DNA of 64,000 nucleotides from Saprospiraceae bacterium. GTDB taxonomy: Bacteria; Bacteroidota; Bacteroidia; Chitinophagales; Saprospiraceae. The translations under genes and the position numbers were made by a program. Of the stretch, positions 24,960-33,727 are shown piece after piece. The stretch spans positions 62,001-126,000 of the forward strand of contig JAEUUP010000012.1 of NCBI GenBank assembly GCA_016787525.1, read 5' to 3'. Position 1 is the stretch's first letter. Each line of letters begins with the position of its first letter. The notes under the pieces were generated by a model. The model did not search any database, had not been told where the DNA came from, and was given only the letters and a program-made list of their open reading frames with translations.

Positions 24960-25589
24960 ATGGAATTAACTTTTAATAATATTATTTCTACGGAGGAAGA
25001 ACTCCGTGCAATATTGGGATATCCCAGCGAAATAGTTACCCGAAAAACTATAAGCTATATAGATGAGCATTGCAAGAGTTTTATTGAAAATTCGCCATTT
25101 ATTACAATTGCAACTTCTGATTTGCATGGCAATTTTGATGTTTCACCAAAAGGGGATCCGGCAGGGTTCGTAAAGATTATGGACGACAAAACTTTGGCAA
25201 TTCCTGATAGACCCGGAAATGCCAAAGCTGATACTTTGACCAATATCATTAAAAACCCATACGTAGGTTTGATTTTTTTAATTCCCGGCATTAAAGAAAC
25301 GCTAAGAATCAATGGAGAGGCTAAAATTGTAACCGATGAAAGCATTTTAGAGCTATTAAGTTGCGATGGCAAAAAGCCTCTATTCGCCATAATTGTCACA
25401 GTAAAAGAAGCTTTTTTGCATTGTGCTAAATGTATGATTAGGTCAAAATTATGGAAAACCTATGAAGAAAATAAGGCGCGTCCTGTACCAATATTAGCCA
25501 AAGCATTGGTTGACCATGGTAAGTTGGATATATCTGTTCAAGAATTGGATGATATGATAAAAAATGATGAAAAAACAAATTTGTATTAA
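24960..25589 (+). CDS. Pyridoxamine-5'-phosphate-oxidase-like flavin split-barrel protein
   Basis: 209 residues, no signal peptide, so cytoplasmic. The split-barrel signature is SPFITIATSDLHGNFDVSPKGDPAGFVKIMDDKTLAIPDRPGN, then NIIKNPYVGLIFLIPGIKETLRINGEAKI and HCAKCMIRSKLW. This pattern fits the MSMEG_1061-type PPOX family, which binds FMN or a related flavin. Its place at the end of a PUL, 30 bp after GH95, is unusual; no glycan-related role is evident. Possibly a redox or detoxification gene carried along in the transcript. Confidence 0.85.
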   Translation: MELTFNNIISTEEELRAILGYPSEIVTRKTISYIDEHCKSFIENSPFITIATSDLHGNFDVSPKGDPAGFVKIMDDKTLAIPDRPGNAKADTLTNIIKNPYVGLIFLIPGIKETLRINGEAKIVTDESILELLSCDGKKPLFAIIVTVKEAFLHCAKCMIRSKLWKTYEENKARPVPILAKALVDHGKLDISVQELDDMIKNDEKTNLY

Positions 25590-25608
25590 AATTTAAATCA
25601 AACTTAAT

Positions 25609-26553
25609 ATGTATAACAAACTCAAAAATTTTGCTAAAGCCTTGCCTTTAGCTTTTTTACTCTTTAGTGTAGAGCGCACAATGGGTCAAGACGGTACAAT
25701 TTATCCACTCGACGCACCTGCTGAACCAAAAGCCATTTTGTTGAATACCGGCGGTGTAGAAAATCAACCCGCCAAAGAATCATGGTTTAAACAATGGGGA
25801 GACCCAATGGCCCGCAACATTACCGTTGCGACACTTACACCTTTTTTGCCAGAACTGGGTAAGGCAAATGGTGCTGCCGTTATTGTAGCCCCCGGTGGCG
25901 GTTACAGATGGCTTTCAATGGGCAACGAAGGTTGGGAAGTTGCCGAGGCATTGGCAAAACAAGGTATCGCCGCTTTCGTTCTCAAATACCGCTTGCATCC
26001 TACGCCTGAATCTCTTGAAGATTTTAAAGCTTGGATGAATCGCCCACGAACAGCCCCAGCACCTTCTTCTGATACGACTAAAAAAGCACCACCACCACCT
26101 GCTCTTGACCTTTCCAATCAGTTAGCAGATGCTGAAGCCGCTTATGCCATGATAATCAAACGCGCTAAAGAATGGGGTGTTGATGTAGATAGAATCGGTA
26201 TGATAGGTTTTTCGGCAGGTGCGGGTCTTACAATGCACTCGACACTACACTCGAAAACGATGAAACTGGCATTTATTGGGCCAATCTATGGTGGTATGGG
26301 TCCCGTTGAAGTTCCGAAGAATGCGCCACCGATGTTCAATGTTATTGCCAGTGACGATTTTCTATTCAGAGGGCAATTTGGTGTTATTGATTCTTGGTTC
26401 AAGGCAGGCATACCTGTTGAGTTTCATCTTTATCAAAATGGTGGTCATGGATTCGGTTTGGGCAATCCCAATCGTACCAGCAATCGTTGGTTTGATGCAT
26501 TTATCCATTGGTTGGATGTGAATGGTTTTCTTAAAGCCAAAGCGGGTAAGTGA
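25609..26553 (+). CDS. Secreted alpha/beta hydrolase, BD-FAE/acetyl-esterase-like
   Basis: 314 residues. Signal peptide ends TMGQ. Oxyanion-hole motif IVAPGGGYRWLSMGNEGWEVAEAL, nucleophile elbow GFSAGAGL with Ser202, and catalytic His280 in NGGHGFGLG; the order matches the BD-FAE-like/acetylxylan esterase group found in Bacteroidota PULs. A Pro/Ala-rich insertion (about 150-172) lies in the lid region. It probably deacetylates or deacylates hemicellulose fragments and adds a different fold branch to the CE1-type enzymes upstream. It starts 19 bp after the flavin protein and is likely cotranscribed. Confidence 0.85.
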   Translation: MYNKLKNFAKALPLAFLLFSVERTMGQDGTIYPLDAPAEPKAILLNTGGVENQPAKESWFKQWGDPMARNITVATLTPFLPELGKANGAAVIVAPGGGYRWLSMGNEGWEVAEALAKQGIAAFVLKYRLHPTPESLEDFKAWMNRPRTAPAPSSDTTKKAPPPPALDLSNQLADAEAAYAMIIKRAKEWGVDVDRIGMIGFSAGAGLTMHSTLHSKTMKLAFIGPIYGGMGPVEVPKNAPPMFNVIASDDFLFRGQFGVIDSWFKAGIPVEFHLYQNGGHGFGLGNPNRTSNRWFDAFIHWLDVNGFLKAKAGK

Positions 26554-26582
26554 TAAAATTCAAATTTGTATTAAAATAGAAG

Positions 26583-26921
26583 ATGCAAATCATTAAAATT
26601 TTAAATCAAATAATCGCCTTTCTTCTGGAACTTGGTATGCTATCAGCAATGGGTTATTGGGGTTATCTGCAGGGTAAAACAAAAATTACTCAATACCTTA
26701 TAGCCATTCTGCTGATAGCTACTGGCATTGCACTTTGGGCTTATTTTGCTGCCCCAAAGTCCGCTAATCGCCTATCATTGGAATATCGAATGGTTTTTGA
26801 ATTAGTGCTGTTTTTATTATCCACTTGGATGATTTATAAATCTGGATACACTTCATTTGCTATCGCCTTCGGTATAATAAGTCTTTTAAATCTTGTAGTA
26901 GAGTACTTTTTGGGTGAATAA
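26583..26921 (+). CDS. YrdB-family (DUF2568) small membrane protein
   Basis: 112 residues with four predicted membrane segments (about 8-25, 36-54, 67-85, 90-108). IIAFLLELGMLSAMGYWGY followed by ALWAYFAAPKSANRL and FELVLFLLSTWMIYKSG matches the DUF2568/YrdB family. Function unknown. It is the last plus-strand gene of the PUL run, 29 bp after the esterase. Confidence 0.8.
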   Translation: MQIIKILNQIIAFLLELGMLSAMGYWGYLQGKTKITQYLIAILLIATGIALWAYFAAPKSANRLSLEYRMVFELVLFLLSTWMIYKSGYTSFAIAFGIISLLNLVVEYFLGE

Positions 26922-26976
26922 ATTGCATTTACGTTCATTATATTTTAATATCATCTAAAAAGCATTCATAAAATTC

Positions 26977-26991
26977 CTCAATACTGAGGGG
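26977..26991. terminator. Dispersed motif copy forming a small hairpin between convergent genes
   Basis: CCTCA-ATAC-TGAGG is a 5-bp stem that overlaps the exact motif copy at 26982-26991. It lies in the 144-bp spacer where plus- and minus-strand transcription units converge. The stem is weak, so a terminator role is tentative. Confidence 0.4.
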
Positions 26992-27065
26992 GTGGTAATC
27001 TCAATTTATTTTACAAAAAATGCGAATACTGCTTGAATTGGCTTCATATTTTTTAAAACTACTCA

Positions 27066-28727
27066 CTATTTTTGTAATAAAACGGCGGGTAAGATGTAAT
27101 TAGAAACAATTTTATTGACTTGCTGATGCGCATAAGATTGTCCATAAGCCGTTGCAGTTATTACAATAACCAGTGGTTGGTCTTTGAATATGATAATATG
27201 ATTACCGCCGTTGCCTGCACAATAAAAGGCTTCATATAAGTTATTTTGGACTTGAAATGTTTTATTCCAGAACAAAAAGCCATAAAATTCATTGTTTCTG
27301 CCGTGTATTGGTTGGTGTTTTGTAAAGGTTTTATTGACCCATTTTTTCGGAATTATTTGCTTACTATGCCATTTGCCACCGTTTTTATAAAGTTGTCCGT
27401 ATTTAGCAAAATCCAGAGCGTTCATTTGAATACCTCCTGCCGTATTAGGCACTTTTTGAGGAGTGTATTGCCATTGATAATTAGTAATACCCAAAGGCTG
27501 AAACAGCTTTTCGTGGGCATATTTTTCAAGACCACCAGCAACATTTTTATTTAAAATATCTCCTAAAAGCACAACTCCTGCGGTGAAATATTGCCATTTT
27601 TGGGGTGAATTGTCCGTTTTAGTGGGCAAATCGAGTGTGAATTTCACCCAATCATCGGTTGGATACATATTTTCTTCATTGCCTGCCGACGTGTCATCTT
27701 CATCATTACCGTCAAAAGCAGAACTCATTGTCAAAAGGTCTTTAATAGTGATATTTTCCTTTGAAATTGAAGGGTTTTTAAAAGCATTTAAGCTATAAAA
27801 GTCTTTTAATTTTTGATTTTCAGATTTTAAATATTTGTCTTGAATAGCAATGCCTGCAATAGTGGAAGCGAATGATTTACCAACAGAACGAGGGTCATGT
27901 AGTGTGTTTCTATTTTCACCATTAAAATATTCTTCTATTAAAAGTTCGCCATTTTTAACAACAATAACACTGCTTATTTTCTTAAAAATGCCTTCCTCAA
28001 TACTCCCTTTTAACGTTTTTATTTTGTTTTTATCAAAATTATGTTTTGAAATGCCGAAACCGCTATAAGGTTGGATTGGGTTCAATTCAATGTTTTCGAT
28101 ATGGATTAGAGGTTTTCTTTCAACAAACAAATTAAGGCTACCCGAAGCGATTAATTCGCCTATTTTAATGTTACTGGTTTTTAAATAAGTTCTGATTTCC
28201 ATTTTTAAAACGTGCGACCCCTCAGTCAAAACACTGTCACCACCCGACCGCATGAACCGATTCCAATAAGATTCACTCCAAATTCCATTGCTTTGTTCAT
28301 TATTAATAAGTGGTTTATTGATAAATGTGGCACTGTGTTGAACGCTCACATAGGGCGCACCGGGCAATAAATTACTCTGATACACTAATTTATCATCAAC
28401 GAATAAACTAAACTGATAATTCCCGATTTTGACAAGCGAATCGGCGGGTAAAGAAGGGTCTATACGATGCAAATAATTAGTAGCAGAATTGCCCATGAAA
28501 GCAACAAAATAAAGATTGCTCTTATTCGTGAGCTTATAAGTGGTCAAAAAATCAGAATTTTTCAGTTCTGACTGAGGGGTAGGTTTTGAGCAGAAAAAAA
28601 TTTTGCCTACATTATTCCGATGCAGTTCCGATGTGATGCCATCAGTTTTAACAATATCACTGACTTGTGCAGCTACATTTGGAAGTATAAAAAGCGTTAA
28701 AAACACCGATACAAAAAAAGGCTTCAT
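27066..28727 (-). CDS. Secreted serine hydrolase, beta-lactamase class C family
   Basis: 553 residues. Signal peptide ends NVAAQ. The N-terminal 210 residues are a beta-rich region without a recognised family. The beta-lactamase/transpeptidase-like domain starts around residue 240. It has HDPRSVGKSF with catalytic Ser281 and Lys284 (SxxK), YFTAGVVLLGD at the YxN position (Tyr kept, Asn replaced by Thr), and GNGGNHIII at the usual HxG/KTG position. Members are esterases, peptidases or transesterases; an esterase would suit this locus. It is convergent with the PUL genes. Two one-mismatch motif copies lie at 28218-28227 and 28570-28579. Confidence 0.85.
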   Translation of the reverse strand: MKPFFVSVFLTLFILPNVAAQVSDIVKTDGITSELHRNNVGKIFFCSKPTPQSELKNSDFLTTYKLTNKSNLYFVAFMGNSATNYLHRIDPSLPADSLVKIGNYQFSLFVDDKLVYQSNLLPGAPYVSVQHSATFINKPLINNEQSNGIWSESYWNRFMRSGGDSVLTEGSHVLKMEIRTYLKTSNIKIGELIASGSLNLFVERKPLIHIENIELNPIQPYSGFGISKHNFDKNKIKTLKGSIEEGIFKKISSVIVVKNGELLIEEYFNGENRNTLHDPRSVGKSFASTIAGIAIQDKYLKSENQKLKDFYSLNAFKNPSISKENITIKDLLTMSSAFDGNDEDDTSAGNEENMYPTDDWVKFTLDLPTKTDNSPQKWQYFTAGVVLLGDILNKNVAGGLEKYAHEKLFQPLGITNYQWQYTPQKVPNTAGGIQMNALDFAKYGQLYKNGGKWHSKQIIPKKWVNKTFTKHQPIHGRNNEFYGFLFWNKTFQVQNNLYEAFYCAGNGGNHIIIFKDQPLVIVITATAYGQSYAHQQVNKIVSNYILPAVLLQK

Positions 28728-28806
28728 AGTTTCGTTTTAAAAGAATGAAGCACAAAATTACTTGGTAAGCAGTGATAAAAATAGAACGAAATTAACATTA
28801 CCCATT

Positions 28807-29619
28807 TTACCCATGAAGTAATTTTTTGTATGCCAAAGGTGTCGTTTGCATTGCATTTTTAAAACAACGATTCAAGTGACTTTGGTCTGCAAACCCGCAT
28901 TTATAGGCTATTTCAGTGATTGATAATGCTTTATTGGGCAATAAATGGAGCGATTTTTCGACCCTTAGTTTACGGATATACTCACCTAAAGTGCAATGAA
29001 AATGCTTCGGAAAATCCCTTGAAAGATGAACGGGATGTATCTCTACGGATTGTGCCAAATTTTCAAGGGAAAATGTTTTATAAAATTCATCATGCAAAAT
29101 TGCCTTTATTTTGGCAACCCATTGCGGCGGATTTTTATATGTTTTGGACGTATTATGAGCCGTCATTTTACCAAAAACCTGCAATAATAAATCTTGAATA
29201 GAAAGCGATGCCACATCATCAAGTCCCTTCGTTTCTTTAAAAATTTTATAAAACAGAAACTTGACATCTGGATTTGAGATATTGAGACTTCCTTGCAAAG
29301 CCGCAATATCAAAAGCCAAATTTTTAAACCAGTCTCCCTCTAATTCGACATGAAAACCCCTCGTAAATACATCTGGTTTAATATTATAATGAGGCTCTTG
29401 CCAATTATGAAACAGTAAACTCCCTGCAGAACAAGTATAAACCTCCTTTTTATTGCCTTCAATTATTTGACCTTGAAGAATAAAAGTGAAATAGGCATTT
29501 TCGTGATAATGCCAGTCCACTTTTTTATGCGTATATTCTGTATCTGTTAAAACGATGTTGTCTAATTCGATAGTTTGATTTGTTTCACCATAAAATTCTC
29601 CTGATTGTAAATACCTCAT
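28807..29619 (-). CDS. AraC-family transcriptional regulator with N-terminal cupin
   Basis: 270 residues. N-terminal cupin-like sensor (KVDWHYHENAYFTFILQGQIIEG ... CSAGSLLFHNWQEPHYN). The C-terminal AraC DNA-binding domain has two helix-turn-helices (FSLENLAQSVEIHPVHLSRDFPKHF; LSITEIAYKCGFADQSHLNRCFKNAMQTTPLAYKK). It is divergent from the RraA/enolase cassette across a 389-bp spacer and upstream of the serine hydrolase. A sugar- or sugar-acid-responsive activator of the flanking operons is the simplest reading. Inference from position; no binding site is proven. Confidence 0.9.
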   Translation of the reverse strand: MRYLQSGEFYGETNQTIELDNIVLTDTEYTHKKVDWHYHENAYFTFILQGQIIEGNKKEVYTCSAGSLLFHNWQEPHYNIKPDVFTRGFHVELEGDWFKNLAFDIAALQGSLNISNPDVKFLFYKIFKETKGLDDVASLSIQDLLLQVFGKMTAHNTSKTYKNPPQWVAKIKAILHDEFYKTFSLENLAQSVEIHPVHLSRDFPKHFHCTLGEYIRKLRVEKSLHLLPNKALSITEIAYKCGFADQSHLNRCFKNAMQTTPLAYKKLLHG

Positions 29620-30008
29620 CTTCTATTTTTAGTGTAAAATAGGCTTTATTAAAATATAGTTTTTTCCAAAAACTGCTTGCCTTTTTAAAGCAAAGTAAAC
29701 GTATTTTATTTTTAAAAGTATGACTAAAGCCAAATAATTATTGATTTATACTTGATTAAGGCTAATTAAAATCTAGAAATTCTTAACTTACACGTTGTTT
29801 AGCGTGTTTAATTAGCCCTTAGTAGAAATTAATCTATTGGCATATGAAATTAATAAGTGTCATTTATACATTTGTTAGAGTCTTTGGATAATAGTAGAAC
29901 CCTTTTAGCCATACTTGGGCACATCGTGACAACTCCTTTTCGTAAAGTGCCAAAGTATAATTAGATAACTCACTTTTTTAATTTTTGTCTATTTAAAAAT
30001 AATTTTAC
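29620..30008. promoter_or_regulatory. Divergent control region with nested inverted repeat
   Basis: 389 bp between araC-type and RraA-type genes, both reading outward, so it must hold both promoters. At 29761-29770 and 29817-29826 there is a perfect 10-bp inverted repeat (gctaattaaa/tttaattagc). Nested inside it is ACACG (29790-29794) opposed to CGTGT (29813-29817). This could be an operator or a structured leader. No dispersed-motif copy here. No clear TTTG/TANNTTTG promoter pair was found. Confidence 0.45.
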
Positions 30009-30935
30009 ATGAAAAACCACACATTATTTTTATTCTTATTAACTGTTTTAGCTACTCCATTATTCAGCCAACAAGTGACTTTATCGCCAGAGCAGATAAA
30101 AGCCTTAACACCCAGTTGGACCGGTGAACGTTCAACTGATGGCAGACCCAAAGTACCCGATAAATGGTTTGAACGCCTTAAAGCCGTCCGCCTTGAAGAA
30201 GCATGGGGCATATTAAGGAACAATGGCTATCATAACCAATTTGAAGGTGATTGGATGGTTTTGAACCCTGATTCGGCTATGGTGGGAAGGGTAGTAACTG
30301 CGCAATATCTGCCTTTGCGCCCCGATTATGATAAAATTATAAAAGATAAAGGCAAAGAGGAAAAGCGCATAGGGGCAACCAATTCATGGACGATAGATAT
30401 GTTGAAAGAAGGTGATATTTATGTGGCTGACAGTTATGGTAAAATCGTTGATGGCACTTTAATCGGCGATAATTTGGGCAATGCCATTTATGCAAAATCA
30501 AAGCGTGGTGTCATTTTTTACGGTTCTGTGCGTGACGTTGAAGGTTTATCAGAAATTAAAGGTTTCAATGCATGGATTAAAGGATATGACCCTTCCTATA
30601 TACAACAAATGATGTTGGGCGGTATCAATGTGCCTATTCGCATTGGTCGAGCGACTGTTTTGCCGGGCGATGTGGCTTTAGCTAAAAAGGGCGGCATCGT
30701 GTTCATACCTGCTCATTTGGTGGAAGATGTTGTTTTAAATGCTGAATTTATTGCCTTGCGTGATGCTTTTGGACATCAACGTTTGCGTGAAGGCAAATAC
30801 ACCCCCGGTCAAATTGATACACAATGGACGGCTGATATTAAAACAGATTTTTTAAAATGGCTCGATGACAATCCGTCAAAATTACCCATGACTCGTCAAG
30901 AATTGGACAGTTTTATGAAGAATAGAACCTGGTAA
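30009..30935 (+). CDS. RraA-family protein (aldolase/decarboxylase-like), exported
   Basis: 308 residues. Signal peptide ends TPLFSQ. The RraA-like fold begins around residue 55 (RLKAVRLEEAWGIL), then GDWMVLNPDSAMVGRVVTAQYLPLRPD. The characteristic GTLIGDNLGNAIYAKSKRGVIFYGSVRDVEGL holds the GD..G and R-D residues that bind the divalent metal and oxaloacetate-like substrate, and DVALAKKGGIVFIP follows. Cytoplasmic relatives are 4-hydroxy-4-methyl-2-oxoglutarate aldolases or oxaloacetate decarboxylases. This one carries a signal peptide, so it may act in the periplasm next to Tat-exported dehydratases. A paralogue lies at 33728-34678 in the same cassette. Confidence 0.88.
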   Translation: MKNHTLFLFLLTVLATPLFSQQVTLSPEQIKALTPSWTGERSTDGRPKVPDKWFERLKAVRLEEAWGILRNNGYHNQFEGDWMVLNPDSAMVGRVVTAQYLPLRPDYDKIIKDKGKEEKRIGATNSWTIDMLKEGDIYVADSYGKIVDGTLIGDNLGNAIYAKSKRGVIFYGSVRDVEGLSEIKGFNAWIKGYDPSYIQQMMLGGINVPIRIGRATVLPGDVALAKKGGIVFIPAHLVEDVVLNAEFIALRDAFGHQRLREGKYTPGQIDTQWTADIKTDFLKWLDDNPSKLPMTRQELDSFMKNRTW

Positions 30936-30950
30936 TTCGTAAATATTTAC

Positions 30951-30960
30951 CCCCTCAGTA
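30951..30960 (-). repeat. Dispersed motif copy between RraA-1 and dehydratase-1
   Basis: Exact TACTGAGGGG on the minus strand in the 60-bp spacer; flanks TAAATACTGAGGGGGTAAAT. Confidence 0.9.
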
Positions 30961-30995
30961 TTTATTACATTTTTTAATTTTTTAATTTAAAAGCT

Positions 30996-32465
30996 ATGAA
31001 AATCACACCATCTGAAAAATTCCTCGCCAAATTTGGTATTAAAAATAATGCAGTTGAAACAACTGAACCATCTAAGAACGAGCCAAATAGCCGTCGCTCT
31101 TTTTTCAAAAATGCAGCACTCGGAGGGCTTTCTTTAAGTTCATTCATGAATAGCTCGATAGAAGAGACCTTAGAGCATAGTACTTCAAAAGTACGCCGTA
31201 CATCAAGTCCTTCGGAGTTGAAAATTACAGATATGCGCTATTGTACCATTATGAACCCAGGGCGTTGCTCTATCATTCGTATAGATACCAATCAAGGCAT
31301 TTCGGGATATGGTGAGGTGCGAGATGGAGCTGATTGGCGATATGCTTTGTTTTTAAAAAGCCGCATTTTAGGGATGAACCCTTGCAGTGTGGAGCAAATT
31401 TTTAAAAGGGTAAAACAATTTGGTTTTCATGCGCGTCAAGCGGGCGGCGTGTGTGCCGTTGAAATGGCACTTTGGGATTTGGCAGGAAAAGCTTATAATG
31501 TGCCAGCCTATCAACTGATTGGTGGCAAATATCGTGACAAAGTGCGCTTGTATGCCGATACACCACAGGTGAAAAACCCCGACGAATTTGCAGCTAAAAT
31601 GAAAGACCGTTTGGTCGAAAAAGGGTTTACTTTTTTAAAAATGGACTTCGGAATTGAATTGATAAAAGATATTCCAGGCACTATTGTCAACTCTAACTTT
31701 TGGGATGTGGGTCGCCAGTGGTCGAACGCACCTATGACTTATGGTTCGGCTTTACATCCGCTTACGCAAGTACAAATTACAGATAAAGGGCTTGAAGAAT
31801 TGGTAAAATATGTCGCCAGAGTCAGAGAAGCCGTAGGTTATGAAATTCCATTGGCTTCTGACCATTACGGGCATTTTGACCATAATAATGCTATTCGCTT
31901 AGGAAAAGCTGTTGAAAAATACCGTTTGGCTTGGCTCGAAGACCTTGTACCTTGGCATTTGACAGAACATTGGAAAGAAATCAGTCGCGCCATTGAAACG
32001 CCCACTTGCACAGGGGAGGATATTTATTTAAAAGAAGAGTTTATAAAGCTCATTGACCAACGAGCAGTGGATATTGTTCACCCTGATTTAGCAACGTCTG
32101 GTGGCTTATTGGAGACTAAAAAAATTGGCGATTATGCCCAAGAAAAGGGCGTAGCTATGGCCATGCACTTCGCTGGCACACCTGTTTCTTTTATGGCAAA
32201 TGTACACTGTGCGGCAGCTACAGAGAATTTTATGGCTTTAGAACATCATTCGGTAGATTTAGATTGGTGGTCGAGCCTTGTCAAAACGAAAGACGGCAAA
32301 CCTATTGCTGAAAAAGGCTTTGCCAATGTGCCTGATACGCCAGGTTTGGGTGTTGAACTGAATTTGGAAGAGATGAAAAAACACCTCGACCCTGAAAACA
32401 AAACGTTCTTCGACCCTACGCCTGAGTGGGATAAAGTAAGGTCATGGGATAGGCTGTGGAGTTAG
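30996..32465 (+). CDS. Enolase-superfamily (mandelate racemase type) sugar-acid dehydratase, Tat signal
   Basis: 489 residues. The N-terminal Tat-like motif is SRRSFFKNAALGG (about 30-42). Enolase-superfamily capping domain, then barrel: FLKMDFG with Lys215 and Asp217 in the KxD position, and PLASDHYGHFDHN with metal-ligand Asp and catalytic His. WLEDL, CTGEDIY, DIVHPDLATSGGLLETKKIGDYA and MAMHFAGTP follow. The DHYGH arrangement is like galactonate-type dehydratases, which convert aldonic acids to 2-keto-3-deoxy acids. A periplasmic site is unusual for this superfamily but recurs in Bacteroidota sugar-acid clusters. The substrate is not predictable from sequence. Confidence 0.88.
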   Translation: MKITPSEKFLAKFGIKNNAVETTEPSKNEPNSRRSFFKNAALGGLSLSSFMNSSIEETLEHSTSKVRRTSSPSELKITDMRYCTIMNPGRCSIIRIDTNQGISGYGEVRDGADWRYALFLKSRILGMNPCSVEQIFKRVKQFGFHARQAGGVCAVEMALWDLAGKAYNVPAYQLIGGKYRDKVRLYADTPQVKNPDEFAAKMKDRLVEKGFTFLKMDFGIELIKDIPGTIVNSNFWDVGRQWSNAPMTYGSALHPLTQVQITDKGLEELVKYVARVREAVGYEIPLASDHYGHFDHNNAIRLGKAVEKYRLAWLEDLVPWHLTEHWKEISRAIETPTCTGEDIYLKEEFIKLIDQRAVDIVHPDLATSGGLLETKKIGDYAQEKGVAMAMHFAGTPVSFMANVHCAAATENFMALEHHSVDLDWWSSLVKTKDGKPIAEKGFANVPDTPGLGVELNLEEMKKHLDPENKTFFDPTPEWDKVRSWDRLWS

Positions 32466-32488
32466 TTTTGATTAATAGGAACAATATC

Positions 32489-32501
32489 AGCCCTATGGGC
32501 T
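32489..32501 (+). terminator. Weak hairpin after dehydratase-1
   Basis: agccc-tat-gggct stem of 5 bp, followed after about 12 nt by seven Ts. Possible attenuator inside the cassette. Confidence 0.3.
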
Positions 32502-32525
32502 TTACAATCAATTTTTTTGTAGAAA

Positions 32526-32535
32526 TACTGAGGGG
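32526..32535 (+). repeat. Dispersed motif copy before the transporter gene
   Basis: Exact plus-strand copy, AAATACTGAGGGGTATC, 34 bp upstream of the symporter start. Confidence 0.9.
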
Positions 32536-32568
32536 TATCTAATTTTTTAAAATTTAAACAAAACGGAA

Positions 32569-33663
32569 ATGTTTAAACAGAAATCTTCTGTTTTTTATGG
32601 TTTGGCGGGGGTATTACTTTTAGTATATCTCGGTTTGACTCTCAATCAAATGCACCAATGGGCTGGCTGGTTATTGGTGGCGTTTTTTCTATGTTTGGCT
32701 ATGGGTTTTAGGAGTCATCATTTTCTAAAATCTTTGTCTTTCACGGTCATCATTTTTGCGGCGGTATCGTTGGCGATGTATCATCCCGAATACTTTTTGG
32801 ATTGGGGTGGCTTCAAACTAAGTGGTTTGATTATCCCATTGATTCAAATTATCATGTTTGGCATGGGAACGTCTATGAGTCTAAACGATTTTTCTGCCGT
32901 TATTAAAACGCCGAAAGGCGTTGTCATTGGCGTTTTAAGTCAATTTATTATTATGCCTATAATGGGTTATTCATTGGCTTCAATAACCAATTTTGAACCC
33001 GAGATAGCCGCAGGCATTGTCTTAATAGGCTGTGCACCAAGTGGATTAGCTTCTAATGTCATGGCATATTTAGCCAAAGCCAATTTGGCATTATCACTCA
33101 CCATTACGTCTATCACAACTTTATTGGCACCATTTATAACACCTGTTTTAATGAAATTATTAGCGGGTGCATTGGTTGAAATAGACGTTTTGAAAATGAT
33201 GTGGGATATTATTAAAATGATAATTATACCCATCGGCGCAGGTCTGATTTTTAATAAACTTTTATCAGGAAAATCAAAATGGGTTGACGATGCGATGCCC
33301 ATTATTTCAATGGCGGGTATTGCGTGCATTTTAGTGGTGATTACAGCTGCAGGTCGAGAAAATTTACTTAAAATAGGTCCTACACTCATCGGTGTTGTTG
33401 TCATTCACAATCTTTTTGGCTATTTTTTAGGGTATTGGTCGGGTCGTTTGTTCAAATTGCCCGAAAGCGATTGCCGTACTATTGCCATTGAAGTCGGTAT
33501 GCAAAATGCGGGCTTGGCATCAGGTATAGCTAAAGAAATGGGCAAAATAGCCACTATTGGTTTAGCCCCTGCCGTTTTTGGTCCTCTTATGAATATTTCA
33601 GGTTCGACTTTAGCGAGTTGGTGGCATAGTCGGTTACCTAAAAATAACGATTCAGAAGCGTGA
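32569..33663 (+). CDS. Bile acid:sodium symporter-family (SBF) transporter
   Basis: 364 residues, about ten hydrophobic segments. After two extra N-terminal membrane helices, the SBF core has IIQIIMFGMGTSMSLNDF, GCAPSGLASNVMAYLAKANLALSLTIT and IAIEVGMQNAGLASGIAKEMG; the G-x-Q-N and CAPSG motifs are family hallmarks. SBF proteins move bile acids, pantoate, 2-keto acids or other organic anions with Na+. Here, between dehydratase and RraA genes, uptake of a 2-keto-3-deoxy acid or related organic acid is plausible. Ends 64 bp before the second RraA gene. Confidence 0.9.
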   Translation: MFKQKSSVFYGLAGVLLLVYLGLTLNQMHQWAGWLLVAFFLCLAMGFRSHHFLKSLSFTVIIFAAVSLAMYHPEYFLDWGGFKLSGLIIPLIQIIMFGMGTSMSLNDFSAVIKTPKGVVIGVLSQFIIMPIMGYSLASITNFEPEIAAGIVLIGCAPSGLASNVMAYLAKANLALSLTITSITTLLAPFITPVLMKLLAGALVEIDVLKMMWDIIKMIIIPIGAGLIFNKLLSGKSKWVDDAMPIISMAGIACILVVITAAGRENLLKIGPTLIGVVVIHNLFGYFLGYWSGRLFKLPESDCRTIAIEVGMQNAGLASGIAKEMGKIATIGLAPAVFGPLMNISGSTLASWWHSRLPKNNDSEA

Positions 33664-33665
33664 AA

Positions 33666-33675
33666 TACTGAGGGG
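33666..33675 (+). repeat. Dispersed motif copy after the transporter gene
   Basis: Exact plus-strand copy 2 bp after the stop (AAATACTGAGGGGGTAAG). It is followed by gattgacgattta, a fragment shared with the hairpin arm at 42018-42050. Confidence 0.9.
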
Positions 33676-33727
33676 GTAAGATTGACGATTTAAGAGTATT
33701 TTAATTTTAAATAAAAACGATTTAACC

